From the NCBI GenBank assembly GCA_936911875.1, contig CAKZGB010000013.1, forward strand, positions 32,577-96,576: a DNA stretch of 64,000 nucleotides, in the 5' to 3' direction. A program made the translations under genes and the position numbers. Under the pieces are notes generated by a model that saw nothing but the letters and a program-made list of their open reading frames with translations, had not been told where the DNA came from and ran no database searches. Origin of the DNA: an uncultured Lysobacteraceae bacterium (GTDB taxonomy: Bacteria > Pseudomonadota > Gammaproteobacteria > Xanthomonadales > Xanthomonadaceae). Each line of letters opens with the position of its first letter. Position 1 is the first letter of the stretch. Positions 25,606 to 34,683 of this stretch are shown here, in pieces.

Positions 25606-27738
25606 ATGCTAGACGCGATCCACCAAGACCTTCTGAATGGCAATGCGGCAGCGGCCGAACAAAAGGCCCGCGAACTCCTGGCCCAGCGCCCCAAGGATGG
25701 CGAGGTGTACCGCACCTTGGCCGCCGCACAGAACATGACCGGCAATCGTGACGGCGCCCGCGCCACCATCGAACAAGGTCTTGAGCAACTGCCCGATGAC
25801 GCCGCCCTGCATTTTGCGCGCGCGGGTCTGTATCTCGAAGCCAACGACGTCGCTCAAGCCGGTCCGGCACTGGCCAAGGTCACGCAACTCGATCCGAACT
25901 TTTTCCCGGCTTACGTGCTGCAGGCCCAGCTGGCCATGTCGCATGGTCAAGTCGATGAGGCCGAGCGCATCGCGCGCGTTGCCAATCGGGTCTCGCCCGA
26001 TCATCCGCAATTGCATGTGATCGAAGGCCAAGTCGCGCTGGCCCGCGGCGACATGGATCGCGCACTGCAATACCTGTCCGCCGCCGCGCGCCAGATGCCG
26101 GGCGATGCACGCGTCCTGCGTTCGCTGGGTATGGCTTACATGGGCAAGCAGCATTACGCCTTTGCCGAACAGACGTTCCGCAACCTGCTCGATAAAGAGC
26201 CGCAGGCGTATGACGTGCGCGCTTTGCTGATCGATTCCGTGCGCCTGCAAGGCCGCGCCGAAGACGCAATGAAGCTGGCCGAACCGATGCTCACTCCCGA
26301 TGCACCTGCCCAGATCTTGGGCAACGTCGGCGTGATCGCGCTCGAGGCCGGTCAAGCCGACCGCGGCGTCGAACTGCTCGAACGTGCCGTGCGTCTGGAA
26401 CCCAATAACCAGCAGGCCCTGGCCAGCGTCGTCCAAGCCTGGCAAGCCACGGGCAAAATCGAACAGGGCCGCGCCTTGCTCGATGAGCTGCTCGCCGGCC
26501 CCAACGCGCAAAACCCGCTGCTGTGGCAAGCCCGTCTCGCCACCGAAGAATTCGCCGGTGACGCGGCCGTCGCCGTGATCGAGCGCTGGCGTCAGGCCAT
26601 GCCGAACGCGCTGGAACCGCTGCAAGCCCGCGCCGTCGTGCACGATGTGCATGGCGAACGCGAGCAGGGCGATGCACTGGCCAAGCAAATTATTGAACTC
26701 CAGCCCATGCACCTTGATGCGCAACTGCGCCTGCTGGGCAGCCTGCTCGAAACCGATCCGCAAGCCGCCGTCACTCGTGCAGCCGAACTGCGCGAACAGT
26801 TCAAGGGTCAGGATCCGCAGCTCGACAACCGAATGCGCGGTGTCTACAGCAGCACGCTGGATCGCGCCGGCCGCTATCAGGAAGCCGCCGAGATCTGGCT
26901 GCAAGTCCAGGCCGAAGGCAATGACCAGCGCCTGCAACTGACCCAGCCCGGTACGCCGCGTCAGGCCGACGAATGGACCCCGCTGGCCGCACTGACCGAT
27001 CTGCCGAACGCACAGCCTTCGGCCATTGGTGCACGTCACCGTCTGCTGTGGGGCCCGCCGGGCAGCCTGTCGGAGTTCGTGGGTTACTCGCTGGCCGCTT
27101 CGCAGGTGCCGCTGCTGACCGACCGCTTTACGAACCAGCCGCCGAGTGATTACCTGCAGAGCTTTGCCTCGCTGGCCATGCTCGACAAGAACGCCGGGGA
27201 GCAAGCCGCCAACGACGACACCATCGCTCAGATGGCCAAGGGTTGGGTCGAAGGCCTGACGGTCCGCGGTGCGCCCGCCAACGTGCCCGTGACCGATGCG
27301 CTGCTGCTGTGGGACAACAACTACCTGCAGGTGCTGCGCGCACATCCGAACCACGCCGAGCTGCTGATCGGTATCCGTGACCCGCGCGACATGCTGCTGC
27401 ACTGGCTGGCCTTCCCGGGTCAGACCCCGTATCAGTTCGAAAGCGTCGAGAAGGCTGCTGACTGGCTGGCTGCTGTCTGCAACCAGATTGCCGACATCGA
27501 ACAGCAGAAGCTGTACCCGCTGACGCTGATCCGTCTCGACGATGCCATCGCCGATGAGCTGTCCCTGCAAACCGCCGTCACCACGGCGTTGGGCGCTCCG
27601 GTGCAGGCGCTGGATGACGGCATGCTGCAACACAAGTCGCTGCCCAAGGGCCACTGGCGTCATTACGCACCGGCCCTGCAGGCCGGCTACGACCGTCTCA
27701 AGGACGTTGCCGTCCGACTGGGCTACGCGGAGGCCTAA
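25606..27738 (+). CDS. Tetratricopeptide-repeat protein with C-terminal uncharacterised domain
   Basis: A 710-residue cytosolic protein without a signal peptide. At least a dozen TPR-like helical pairs run from residue 1 to about 450 (for example AAAEQKARELLAQRPKDGEVYRTLA, shown in part as EVYRTLAAAQ, and AERIARVANRVSPDHPQLH). The C-terminal 250 residues form a separate domain (RHRLLWGPPGSLSEF, LLIGIRDPRDMLLHWLAFPG, KGHWRHYAPALQAGYDRL) whose pattern resembles sulfotransferase-fold domains fused to TPRs; no PAPS-binding motif is convincing. The start at 25606 is favoured over a GTG at 25582. The role is unknown; PEBP follows after 5 bases. Confidence 0.75.
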   Translation: MLDAIHQDLLNGNAAAAEQKARELLAQRPKDGEVYRTLAAAQNMTGNRDGARATIEQGLEQLPDDAALHFARAGLYLEANDVAQAGPALAKVTQLDPNFFPAYVLQAQLAMSHGQVDEAERIARVANRVSPDHPQLHVIEGQVALARGDMDRALQYLSAAARQMPGDARVLRSLGMAYMGKQHYAFAEQTFRNLLDKEPQAYDVRALLIDSVRLQGRAEDAMKLAEPMLTPDAPAQILGNVGVIALEAGQADRGVELLERAVRLEPNNQQALASVVQAWQATGKIEQGRALLDELLAGPNAQNPLLWQARLATEEFAGDAAVAVIERWRQAMPNALEPLQARAVVHDVHGEREQGDALAKQIIELQPMHLDAQLRLLGSLLETDPQAAVTRAAELREQFKGQDPQLDNRMRGVYSSTLDRAGRYQEAAEIWLQVQAEGNDQRLQLTQPGTPRQADEWTPLAALTDLPNAQPSAIGARHRLLWGPPGSLSEFVGYSLAASQVPLLTDRFTNQPPSDYLQSFASLAMLDKNAGEQAANDDTIAQMAKGWVEGLTVRGAPANVPVTDALLLWDNNYLQVLRAHPNHAELLIGIRDPRDMLLHWLAFPGQTPYQFESVEKAADWLAAVCNQIADIEQQKLYPLTLIRLDDAIADELSLQTAVTTALGAPVQALDDGMLQHKSLPKGHWRHYAPALQAGYDRLKDVAVRLGYAEA

Positions 27739-27743
27739 GCGCC

Positions 27744-28379
27744 ATGAAACTGCACAGTGACAGCTTTGAACATCGCGGCGTCCTGCCGGTCCGTTATGCG
27801 GCCGGCAAACCCGATGCCGACGGGTACGGCTTTGCCGACAACCGCAATCCGCATCTGGGCTGGACTGATGTGCCGGCGGGCACCCAATCGTTCGTGCTGT
27901 GGGTGGTCGATACCGATGTGCCGACCCGCCCGGAAATGGCCGGCGTGCCCGACATCGAGATCCCGCTGCGGCAGGCGCGCACCGAGTTCACCCACTGGAT
28001 CGTGGTGGACATCGATGCGGCGACGCGTGAAATCAAAGAGGCCGAGCACTGCAACGGCGTCAGCCCCAAGGGCAAAGCGCCCTCAGCCGTCGGTCCGGGC
28101 AACGGCAAGCAAGGTCTGAACGATTACACGGGTTGGTTTGCGACCGATCCGGACATGGCCGGCGACTGGCACGGCTACGACGGCGCCTTCCCGCCGCCGA
28201 ATGATCAGCGCGAACACCGTTACTTTTTCCGGCTCTTTGCGCTCGATGTGCCGAGCTTGAACTTGCCGGAGCGCTACACGGCCGCCGAGGCCCTGCGTGC
28301 CATGCGCGGCCATATCGTGGCCGAAGATGCCATCTACGCGACCTATTCTCTGCATCCGAAACTGCACAAGGCGCTGTAA
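27744..28379 (+). CDS. YbhB/YbcL-type phosphatidylethanolamine-binding-like protein
   Basis: A 211-residue PEBP-family protein, cytosolic as no signal is visible. Family motifs include NRNPHLGWTDVPAGTQSFVLWVVDTDVP, EFTHWIVVDID and the closing GHIVAEDAIYATYSLHPK block. It has the CN-type loop (GGNG-like GPGNGKQGLNDYTGW) where PEBPs bind anions. The ligand is unknown. The ATG follows the TPR gene stop by 5 bases, so it probably shares its transcript. Confidence 0.85.
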   Translation: MKLHSDSFEHRGVLPVRYAAGKPDADGYGFADNRNPHLGWTDVPAGTQSFVLWVVDTDVPTRPEMAGVPDIEIPLRQARTEFTHWIVVDIDAATREIKEAEHCNGVSPKGKAPSAVGPGNGKQGLNDYTGWFATDPDMAGDWHGYDGAFPPPNDQREHRYFFRLFALDVPSLNLPERYTAAEALRAMRGHIVAEDAIYATYSLHPKLHKAL

Positions 28380-28382
28380 TCC

Positions 28383-28829
28383 GTGACCTTGTTCCGAATC
28401 GTGCGGTCCGGCGCGCCCCTGACGCTGGGCGAGTGGGTGGCGGCTGCCGGTCAGGCGCGTAACCTACGGCTGCATGCCGAGTCGTCGGTCGCCAACGGCT
28501 ATCAGGGCGAAGCGATCATCGTCCGCCAGATCCGCGGCGATCTCGATCTGCTGCAGCCCAATAGCCTGTGGCGCCGCCTGCGTGGCAAGCCGCGGATTTG
28601 GGTCGATGCGTTTGATTTCGATCAGGGCACGGGCGAGGCGCGCTTCAAACTCAAGCGCAAACGCTTTAACCCCAAATCCAAGCAAGCGCTGACCGTGGCC
28701 GCGGTGCACCTGGCCACCGTACTGGGCGCGCAAGTGACCGACCGTGACGGCCGGCCGGTGTTTACACCGCCGGGATCAGCGCCAGCAGCGCCACCGCCAG
28801 CACCACACGATACGCCGCAAACCCATTGA
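28383..28829 (+). CDS. Conserved-looking hypothetical protein
   Basis: A 148-residue protein I do not recognise. It begins 3 bases after the PEBP gene with good coding character, has no signal peptide or membrane helix, and is basic in the centre (LWRRLRGKPRIWVDAFDFD, FKLKRKRFNPKSK). The last 23 residues, Pro/Ala-rich, are translated from the strand opposite the 3' end of uppP, a 68-base tail-to-tail overlap. That suggests the native stop was lost and translation runs on. The start codon is GTG. Confidence 0.65.
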   Translation: MTLFRIVRSGAPLTLGEWVAAAGQARNLRLHAESSVANGYQGEAIIVRQIRGDLDLLQPNSLWRRLRGKPRIWVDAFDFDQGTGEARFKLKRKRFNPKSKQALTVAAVHLATVLGAQVTDRDGRPVFTPPGSAPAAPPPAPHDTPQTH

Positions 28830-29568
28830 AGTTATGGGTCTCGATGTAGCGCAGCAGCCACTTTACGGCGACGAACGCGGTGACCATCGAGGCGACGAAG
28901 GCAATGGCCAGCGAGCTCCAGTTCTCGTGTGCAGCCTGGCCCGAGGCGACCACATCGAGCAATTCATAACCGGTGGCGGCGAACATGGTCGGAATGCCCA
29001 CCAGAAAGGCAAACTCGGTAGCGGCCGGACGCGAGGTGGTGCCGGCCAGCAGGGCCACAAAAATGGTCGAGGCACTGCGCGAGGTGCCCGGGAACACACC
29101 CGCCACCACTTGCGCGACACCCACCAGCACGGCCGTTAGCCACGAAATCTCGGTCTGCTCGCCCAGCTTGGCAGCACGACGCGAAGCGATGGCCTCGGCC
29201 ACTACCATCCAGATTGCGCCGATCAGCAGGGCCCAGGCGATGGGCCGGACCTCTTCGGGCAGTTCAAAGCCCATTTTCTTGACCGCAATCCCCAATACCG
29301 CAGTGACGACGAAGGCCACGCCAAGCTTGAGCGTGTACGTGCGGGAGGCGGCATCCGTGAAGAACCGGGTGGCCAAATCCCACAGGCGTCGGCGGTAAAT
29401 CACCACCACGGCCAGGATGGCACCGGCCTGAATGGCGATATTGAACAGATCGCTACGATGGCCCAGCCAGCGCTCCGCGATGATCAGGTGACCCGTGCTC
29501 GAGATCGGCAGGAACTCGGTGATGCCTTCGATGATGCCCAGTAACAGGGCCTTGAGCGATTCGAGCAT
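28762..29568 (-). CDS. uppP: Undecaprenyl-diphosphatase
   Basis: A 268-residue inner-membrane phosphatase that recycles undecaprenyl pyrophosphate for cell-wall synthesis and gives bacitracin tolerance. The start at MLESLKALLLGIIEGITEFLPISSTGHLII contains the first signature (EGxTEFLPISSTGH), and the second is VFPGTSRSASTI (PGxSRS type, here PGTSRS). About eight hydrophobic helices follow. A longer frame upstream has no ribosome site or family similarity. The 3' end overlaps the preceding gene by 68 bases. Confidence 0.93.
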   Translation of the reverse strand: MLESLKALLLGIIEGITEFLPISSTGHLIIAERWLGHRSDLFNIAIQAGAILAVVVIYRRRLWDLATRFFTDAASRTYTLKLGVAFVVTAVLGIAVKKMGFELPEEVRPIAWALLIGAIWMVVAEAIASRRAAKLGEQTEISWLTAVLVGVAQVVAGVFPGTSRSASTIFVALLAGTTSRPAATEFAFLVGIPTMFAATGYELLDVVASGQAAHENWSSLAIAFVASMVTAFVAVKWLLRYIETHNFNGFAAYRVVLAVALLALIPAV

Positions 29569-29747
29569 GATCGGTTCCGGAGGTTGCTTAAAACCGTATA
29601 GCATAGCGGATCGGATGTGAAAAACATTCGATTGCAAATGCTGCAGCCGCAAAAAATCAGGCACAATAAAAACCGCATCCGTCGCGCATCGCGGCGGGCC
29701 GCTTCTGCCACCGCCTCCTCCTATTTTTATTGCCGAGACCCGCCGCC

Positions 29748-31148
29748 ATGTCGTCCGCTATTAAGCACATCGAAAAACTGATCGAAGAACACGAGATCGA
29801 ATTCCTGGACCTGCGTTTTACCGATATGCGAGGCGTGTGGCATCACGTGACCTTCCCGGTCAGCGTGGTTGAACCTTCGTTGTTCGAAGACGGCAAGATG
29901 TTCGATGGCAGCTCCATCGTCGGCTGGCGCGGCATCCAGCAGAGCGACATGGTCCTGCTGCCCGATCCCGACACGGCAGTGCTCGACCCCTTCATGGAAT
30001 ACCCGACGCTGATCATGACCTGCGACGTGCTCGATCCGACCACGATGCAAGGCTATGAGCGCGACCCGCGCGGTATCGCCAAGCGCGCCGAGGCGTATCT
30101 GCAGGCATCGGGTGTGGCGGACACCGCCTTCTTCGGTCCGGAACCGGAGTTCTTCGTGTTCGACAACGTGCGCTTCGGCAACGACATGGGCCACACTTTC
30201 TTTGAAATCGATTCCGAGGAAGCGAGCTGGGACGTGCACGGCAGCAATGCCTACCGTCCTACGGTCAAAGGCGGTTATTTCCCCGTGCCGCCGGTCGATA
30301 CGCTGCACGACATTCGCGCCGAAATGTGCAAGCTGCTGGAACTGGCCGGTCAAACGGTCGAAGTGCATCACCACGAAGTGGCGAACGCCGGTCAGTGCGA
30401 AATCGGCACTAAGTTCAACACACTGACGCGCAAGGCCGACGAGCTGCAAATGCTTAAGTACATCGTCAAGAACGTCGCGCATCATCACGGCAAGGTCGCC
30501 ACCTTTATGCCCAAGCCGATCGTCGGTGACAACGGTTCGGGTATGCACGTGCATCAGTCGCTGGGTAAGGACGGCACCAACCTGTTCAACGGTGACGGTT
30601 ACGGCGGTCTGTCGCAACTGGCGCTGTGGTACATCGGCGGTGTGTTCAAGCATGCGCGCGCCATCAATGCCTTCGCCAACGCCACCACCAACTCGTACAA
30701 GCGCCTGGTGCCGGGCTTCGAAGCCCCGGTCATGCTGGCGTACTCGGCATCCAACCGTTCGGCTTCGTGCCGTATCCCGTACGTGGCCAACCCCAAGGGC
30801 CGCCGCATCGAATTCCGCTTCCCGGATCCGATGAACTCGGGTTACCTGACCTTTGCTGCTCTGATGATGGCCGGCCTCGACGGCATCAAGAACCAGATCG
30901 ACCCGGGTGCACCGAGCGACAAGGATCTGTACGATCTGCCGCCCGAAGAGGAAAAGGGCATCCCGACCGTCTGCCATTCGCTGGATCAGGCGCTCGAAGC
31001 GCTGGACAAGGATCGCGACTTCCTGAAGGCCGGCGGCGTGTTCACCGACGACTTCATTGATGCGTACATCGGCGTCAAGATGAAGGAAGTGACGCAGTTC
31101 CGCGCTGCAACGCACCCGTTGGAATATCAGATGTATTTCGCCAACTGA
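29748..31148 (+). CDS. glnA: Glutamine synthetase type I
   Basis: A 466-residue GlnA that joins ammonia to glutamate with ATP. The start MSSAIKHIEKLIEEHEIEFLDLRFTD is canonical. Active-site blocks are visible: FDGSSIVGWRGIQQSDM, GPEPEFFVFD, the VKGGYFPVPP loop, HHHEVANAGQCEIG, the NGSGMHVHQS-type block DNGSGMHVHQS, and CRIPYVANPKGRRIEFRFPDP. The adenylylation Tyr lies in DLYDLPPEE, so GlnE control is expected. The promoter region (29569-29747) was searched for a sigma-54 GG-N10-GC pattern and none was convincing. Confidence 0.97.
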   Translation: MSSAIKHIEKLIEEHEIEFLDLRFTDMRGVWHHVTFPVSVVEPSLFEDGKMFDGSSIVGWRGIQQSDMVLLPDPDTAVLDPFMEYPTLIMTCDVLDPTTMQGYERDPRGIAKRAEAYLQASGVADTAFFGPEPEFFVFDNVRFGNDMGHTFFEIDSEEASWDVHGSNAYRPTVKGGYFPVPPVDTLHDIRAEMCKLLELAGQTVEVHHHEVANAGQCEIGTKFNTLTRKADELQMLKYIVKNVAHHHGKVATFMPKPIVGDNGSGMHVHQSLGKDGTNLFNGDGYGGLSQLALWYIGGVFKHARAINAFANATTNSYKRLVPGFEAPVMLAYSASNRSASCRIPYVANPKGRRIEFRFPDPMNSGYLTFAALMMAGLDGIKNQIDPGAPSDKDLYDLPPEEEKGIPTVCHSLDQALEALDKDRDFLKAGGVFTDDFIDAYIGVKMKEVTQFRAATHPLEYQMYFAN

Positions 31149-31177
31149 TTGCGCCCCGGCATTACTGCCTCGCAAAC

Positions 31178-31207
31178 GAAACGGCCGCCCAACAGGGCGG
31201 CCGTTTC
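31178..31207 (+). terminator. Strong hairpin after glnA
   Basis: A perfect 13-bp stem GAAACGGCCGCCC/GGGCGGCCGTTTC with loop AACA, 30 bases past the glnA stop and just before the convergent glsB-like gene. It may serve both; the T tract is short. Confidence 0.75.
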
Positions 31208-31227
31208 ACTTGAGGTGCTGTGCTTAC

Positions 31228-31500
31228 TTAGCGGATGCGACCGCGGCGCACCAGGTTCACCAGTGCCAGCAAGATCAGCGCGCCGACAAACGACACGGCG
31301 ATGCTCGCAAACGACAGGTTACCGTCGGTGATGTTGGCGCCGGTGATGCCAAGCATGGGAGCAATAAAGCCGCCCAGGAGTGCACCAACAATGCCAACCA
31401 CAATATTCAACAGCAGGCCTTGCTGGCCGTCCGTACGCATGACCAGACTTGCCAGCCAACCCAGGACGCCACCGACAATTAGCAGAATCAACCAACCCAT
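31228..31500 (-). CDS. GlsB/YeaQ/YmgE-family stress-associated membrane protein
   Basis: A 90-residue hydrophobic protein with three membrane segments (GWLILLIVGGVLGWLASLVM, LLNIVVGIVGALLGGFIAPM, FASIAVSFVGALILLALVNL) and a basic tail (RRGRIR). It fits the transglycosylase-associated/YeaQ family, commonly induced in stationary phase or stress; function is not known. A GAGGAG-type ribosome site (AGAGGAGTT) lies 6-7 bases before the ATG. It is convergent to glnA and shares the hairpin. Confidence 0.85.
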   Translation of the reverse strand: MGWLILLIVGGVLGWLASLVMRTDGQQGLLLNIVVGIVGALLGGFIAPMLGITGANITDGNLSFASIAVSFVGALILLALVNLVRRGRIR

Positions 31501-31656
31501 AGATACAACTCCTCTGTAAATTCAATGTGTTTTAACCGCGCAAACAAGTACTTTTACTTTGCAACAGGATTGTGTCGGTCATTGCAGGCACCTAAAGCGT
31601 GACCGGCAACCCTTCCTAATTTTTATACGCCACTTTTAGATAAAAAACAGCAATTG

Positions 31657-32232
31657 ATGCAAAATTCCTGCATGAGCGTTGCATTGCCCACAGTTTCGAT
31701 TCACCAACGTCAGCATGGCGTGATGACTCGTGAGCAAGTTGCGGCGTATTTGCAGCAGGAGTTATCGCTGAGTGAAGCCCCTGTTTTTGTGCGCAGCAAT
31801 AAAGGGCGGCCGCAGGTGCAGCTGGAATCGTTCGACTGCAATTGGTCGCATAGCGGTGAGCTGCTGGCGATGGCATGGTCATCGCAACATCGGGTCGGTA
31901 TTGATATCGAGCAGGTGCGTCCGCGTCCGCAATGGCAACGTGTGGCCAAGCGGTTTTTATTGCCGGCCGAATGTGCGCAACTGACAGATGCCAATGATTT
32001 TCTGCAACTGTGGGTGCGTAAGGAGGCGCTGCTCAAAGCCATCGGTCAAGGACTCGCCCACGGCCTGCGGTTCGTTGAATTTGCTAAAGCGCATGGCGAG
32101 TGGCAGCTGCAGGCGGTGAGTCCGGCGTTGGACGTGCCTTCGGACTGGAACGTGTGCGGTCTGGACATTGACGAAGGCTATATCGGTGCATTGGCATGGC
32201 GCGATCGGTACACTGTGGCGCATGACGATTGA
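31657..32232 (+). CDS. 4'-phosphopantetheinyl transferase superfamily protein (Sfp/AcpT type)
   Basis: A 191-residue enzyme expected to transfer the phosphopantetheine arm of CoA onto a carrier protein. The N-terminal carrier contact (KGRPQVQLESFDCNWSHSGELLAMAW) is followed by the magnesium site GIDIEQVRPRP and the catalytic WVRKEALLKAIGQGL (W/KEA motif). The start is uncertain (ATG 31657 or 31672; ribosome sites are poor). Its end overlaps rsmG by 11 bases. The carrier protein is not in the window. Confidence 0.82.
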   Translation: MQNSCMSVALPTVSIHQRQHGVMTREQVAAYLQQELSLSEAPVFVRSNKGRPQVQLESFDCNWSHSGELLAMAWSSQHRVGIDIEQVRPRPQWQRVAKRFLLPAECAQLTDANDFLQLWVRKEALLKAIGQGLAHGLRFVEFAKAHGEWQLQAVSPALDVPSDWNVCGLDIDEGYIGALAWRDRYTVAHDD

Positions 32233-32890
32233 GATCCCTTCGGCGCTGTCGGCGCAGCGCGAACCCCTGATTTCCGGCCTGAATACCTTGGGTCTGGACG
32301 GCGACCGCCTGTCTGAGCCGCTGCTGCAGTATCTGGCGCTGATGCTCAAGTGGAACGCCACGTACAACCTGACGGCAATCACCGAGCCGTACGAAATGGT
32401 GGTCAAGCACGTGCTCGATTCGGCGGCAATGCACACTTCGGTCCGCGATCTGGCGGCAAAAGGAGGGTCGATTGCGGATCTCGGGGCAGGGGCCGGTTTG
32501 CCCGGCATCGTGCTGAGTGTGATTTACCCGCAGCTGCACGTCACCATGATTGAGAGCGCCGGCAAAAAAGTGCGGTTCATGCGTGAGGCGATCCGCCAGT
32601 TGGGCCTTCCTCATACGCGGGCTGAGCATGTGCGGATTGAGGCCTACCGTCCGGATGCCCTGTTCGATGCGATTACGGCGCGGGCATTGGCCACCTTGCC
32701 CGAGCTGATCCGGCTGGGTGCCCATTTGCTCAAGCCGGGCGGCGAGTTGCTGGCCATGAAGGCCGTATTCCCTGCCGAAGAGATCGCTAACCTCCCGTCG
32801 CCGTGGCAGGTGGTGGCCGACCGGGAACTCGAGGTTCCGTATCTGCAGGCCCAGCGTCGGCTGATGCGGGTGGCAGCATCACACGGCTAA
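32222..32890 (+). CDS. rsmG: 16S rRNA (guanine527-N7)-methyltransferase
   Basis: A 222-residue SAM-dependent RNA methyltransferase. The start MTIEIPSALSAQREPL is selected because it begins just inside the end of the preceding gene. Signatures are WNATYNLTAITEPYEMVVKHVLDS, the SAM-binding loop IADLGAGAGLPGIVLSVIYP, ESAGKKVRFM and ITARALATLPELI. rsmG-parA-parB is a widely conserved cluster near replication origins in many bacteria; no origin hallmarks (dnaA boxes, mnmG) are visible in this window. Confidence 0.93.
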   Translation: MTIEIPSALSAQREPLISGLNTLGLDGDRLSEPLLQYLALMLKWNATYNLTAITEPYEMVVKHVLDSAAMHTSVRDLAAKGGSIADLGAGAGLPGIVLSVIYPQLHVTMIESAGKKVRFMREAIRQLGLPHTRAEHVRIEAYRPDALFDAITARALATLPELIRLGAHLLKPGGELLAMKAVFPAEEIANLPSPWQVVADRELEVPYLQAQRRLMRVAASHG

Positions 32891-32962
32891 GGCATAATAA
32901 GAGATTCCGCCGCGTGTTCTGAGGGGTGCGCGGCTCACTGAATTTCGGACGTATTACGCTTT

Positions 32963-33757
32963 ATGGCCCGCATTATCGCCGTCGCCAACCAAAAAGGTGG
33001 TGTCGGCAAAACGACCACCGCTGTGAACCTGACTGCCGGTCTGGCACGCATGTCCAAACGCGTGCTGCTGATCGATCTGGATCCGCAAGGCAATGCAACC
33101 ATGGGCTCGGGTGTCGACAAGCGCGAGGCCGAGTACACGATCTGTGAGGTGCTGCTGAAAGAATGCAGCGCCGACGATGCCATCGTACGGACTGAGGAAC
33201 AGTTCGATCTGATCCCGGGCAACATGGATCTCACGGCCGCCGAGATGGAACTGATCGGTTTGCCGCCGGAACATCGCGGTTCGCAATTGCGTGACCTGCT
33301 GCAGCCGCTGCGCGACCGCTACGATTTCATTCTGATTGACTGTCCGCCATCGCTGTCGTTGCTGACGATCAATGCGCTGACGGCAGCCGATTCGGTCATC
33401 ATTCCGATGCAGTGTGAGTATTACGCGCTCGAAGGCATCAGCTCGCTGATGGATACCGTGCAGATGCTGCAGGCCAACGGCAATCCGCAACTCGAAATCG
33501 AGGGCGTGTTGCGCACCATGTTCGACGTGCGCAGCAAGCTGGCCAATGCCGTGTCCGATGAGCTGACGCAGTTCTTCGGCGACAAGGTGTTCCGTACGAT
33601 CGTGCCGCGCAACGTGCGATTGGCCGAGGCGCCGAGTTACGGCCAAAGTATTGTGGGTTACGACAAATCATCCAAGGGCGGCGTGGCTTATATCGCGCTG
33701 GCCGGTGAGGTGCTGCGTGGGCAGCGCGAACGCGACAAACTGGAGGGCGCTGCATGA
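32963..33757 (+). CDS. parA: Chromosome partition ATPase ParA/Soj
   Basis: A 264-residue ParA of the short chromosomal (Soj) type with no N-terminal DNA-binding extension. The deviant Walker A is ANQKGGVGKTTTAVNL; Walker A' is LLIDLDPQGNAT and Walker B FILIDCPPSLSLLT. It works with ParB to segregate the chromosome. Its stop overlaps parB by 4 bases (ATGA), and rsmG is 72 bases upstream. No parS site was recognised in the window. Confidence 0.95.
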   Translation: MARIIAVANQKGGVGKTTTAVNLTAGLARMSKRVLLIDLDPQGNATMGSGVDKREAEYTICEVLLKECSADDAIVRTEEQFDLIPGNMDLTAAEMELIGLPPEHRGSQLRDLLQPLRDRYDFILIDCPPSLSLLTINALTAADSVIIPMQCEYYALEGISSLMDTVQMLQANGNPQLEIEGVLRTMFDVRSKLANAVSDELTQFFGDKVFRTIVPRNVRLAEAPSYGQSIVGYDKSSKGGVAYIALAGEVLRGQRERDKLEGAA

Positions 33758-34683
33758 GCGCAGAAGGTAAGGCAAAGAAACGCACAGGTCTCGGTCGGGG
33801 TCTGAGTTCCCTAATGAGTCCGGCAGCCGCGGCCAACGCCGCCAAACTGACCGAGGTCCAGAAGGGCGATGAGCTGCGCTCCTTGCCGATCGATGCCATG
33901 ATTGCCGGCCGTTACCAGCCGCGTAAGGTCTGGGATCAGGGCAAGTTAGAAGAGTTGGCCGACTCGATCCGCGAACAGGGCGTGATCCAGCCCATCGTCG
34001 TGCGCGATATCGGCAACAAGGTTTTTGAAATCATTGCCGGTGAACGCCGTTGGCGCGCCAGCAAGCTTGCAGGCCTGACTGAAATCCCGGCCGTGGTGCG
34101 TGTGGTCGATGACCGTACCGTCGTGGCCATGGCGCTGATCGAAAACATTCAGCGCGAAGACCTCAACCCGATCGAAGAAGCACAAGCACTGCATCGTCTG
34201 ATCGAAGAGTTTTCGCTTACGCATGCGCAAGCCGCCGAAACGGTGGGTCGCTCGCGTGCCGCGGTCAGTAATCTGCTGCGTTTGCTCGATTTGCCTGCAG
34301 AAATCCGCAGCTATGTCGAAACTCGCGGCCTGGAAATGGGGCACGCCCGTGCACTGTTGTCGCTGGCACCACCGGCTGCCCTCGCGCTGGCCAAGCAAGC
34401 GGCAGAAAACGGCTGGTCCGTTCGCGAAGTCGAGCACCGCGTGCAGCAACTGCTGGCCGGTCAGGTCGGCGGTTCGCGTCCGCGCGCAGCCACCAACGGC
34501 AACGGCAAAAAACCGTCCGCCGACATCGAAGCGCTCGAACGCACGCTGGCCGAAACCCTCGGCACCAAGGTCAATATTCTGCATGGCCGCGGTGGCAAGG
34601 GTCGCCTGATTCTCCATTACGGCAACCTCGATACCCTCGATGGCTTGCTCGCCCGCCTGCAGCCGGAAGGCACTAACGAATGA
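33754..34683 (+). CDS. parB: Chromosome partition protein ParB
   Basis: A 309-residue ParB/Spo0J. The basic N-terminus (KKRTGLGRGLSSLM) is the ParA-stimulating peptide. The CTPase/ParB domain contains RYQPRKVWD, GVIQPIVVRD and the GERRWRA motif, followed by ENIQREDLNPIEEAQAL, the HTH region THAQAAETVGRSRAAVSNLLRL and the C-terminal dimerisation domain (IEALERTLAETLGTKVNI). It overlaps parA at its start and the GT2 gene at its end (ATGA, 34680-34683). Confidence 0.95.
   Translation: MSAEGKAKKRTGLGRGLSSLMSPAAAANAAKLTEVQKGDELRSLPIDAMIAGRYQPRKVWDQGKLEELADSIREQGVIQPIVVRDIGNKVFEIIAGERRWRASKLAGLTEIPAVVRVVDDRTVVAMALIENIQREDLNPIEEAQALHRLIEEFSLTHAQAAETVGRSRAAVSNLLRLLDLPAEIRSYVETRGLEMGHARALLSLAPPAALALAKQAAENGWSVREVEHRVQQLLAGQVGGSRPRAATNGNGKKPSADIEALERTLAETLGTKVNILHGRGGKGRLILHYGNLDTLDGLLARLQPEGTNE

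Noticed and set aside
25609..27663. 684-residue frame opposite the TPR gene
   Set aside because: Antisense shadow; the TPR periodicity is on the plus strand.
29600..29747. Sigma-54 promoter ahead of glnA
   Set aside because: No GG-N10-GC pair with the expected context; the closest (AGGCAC) has wrong spacing.
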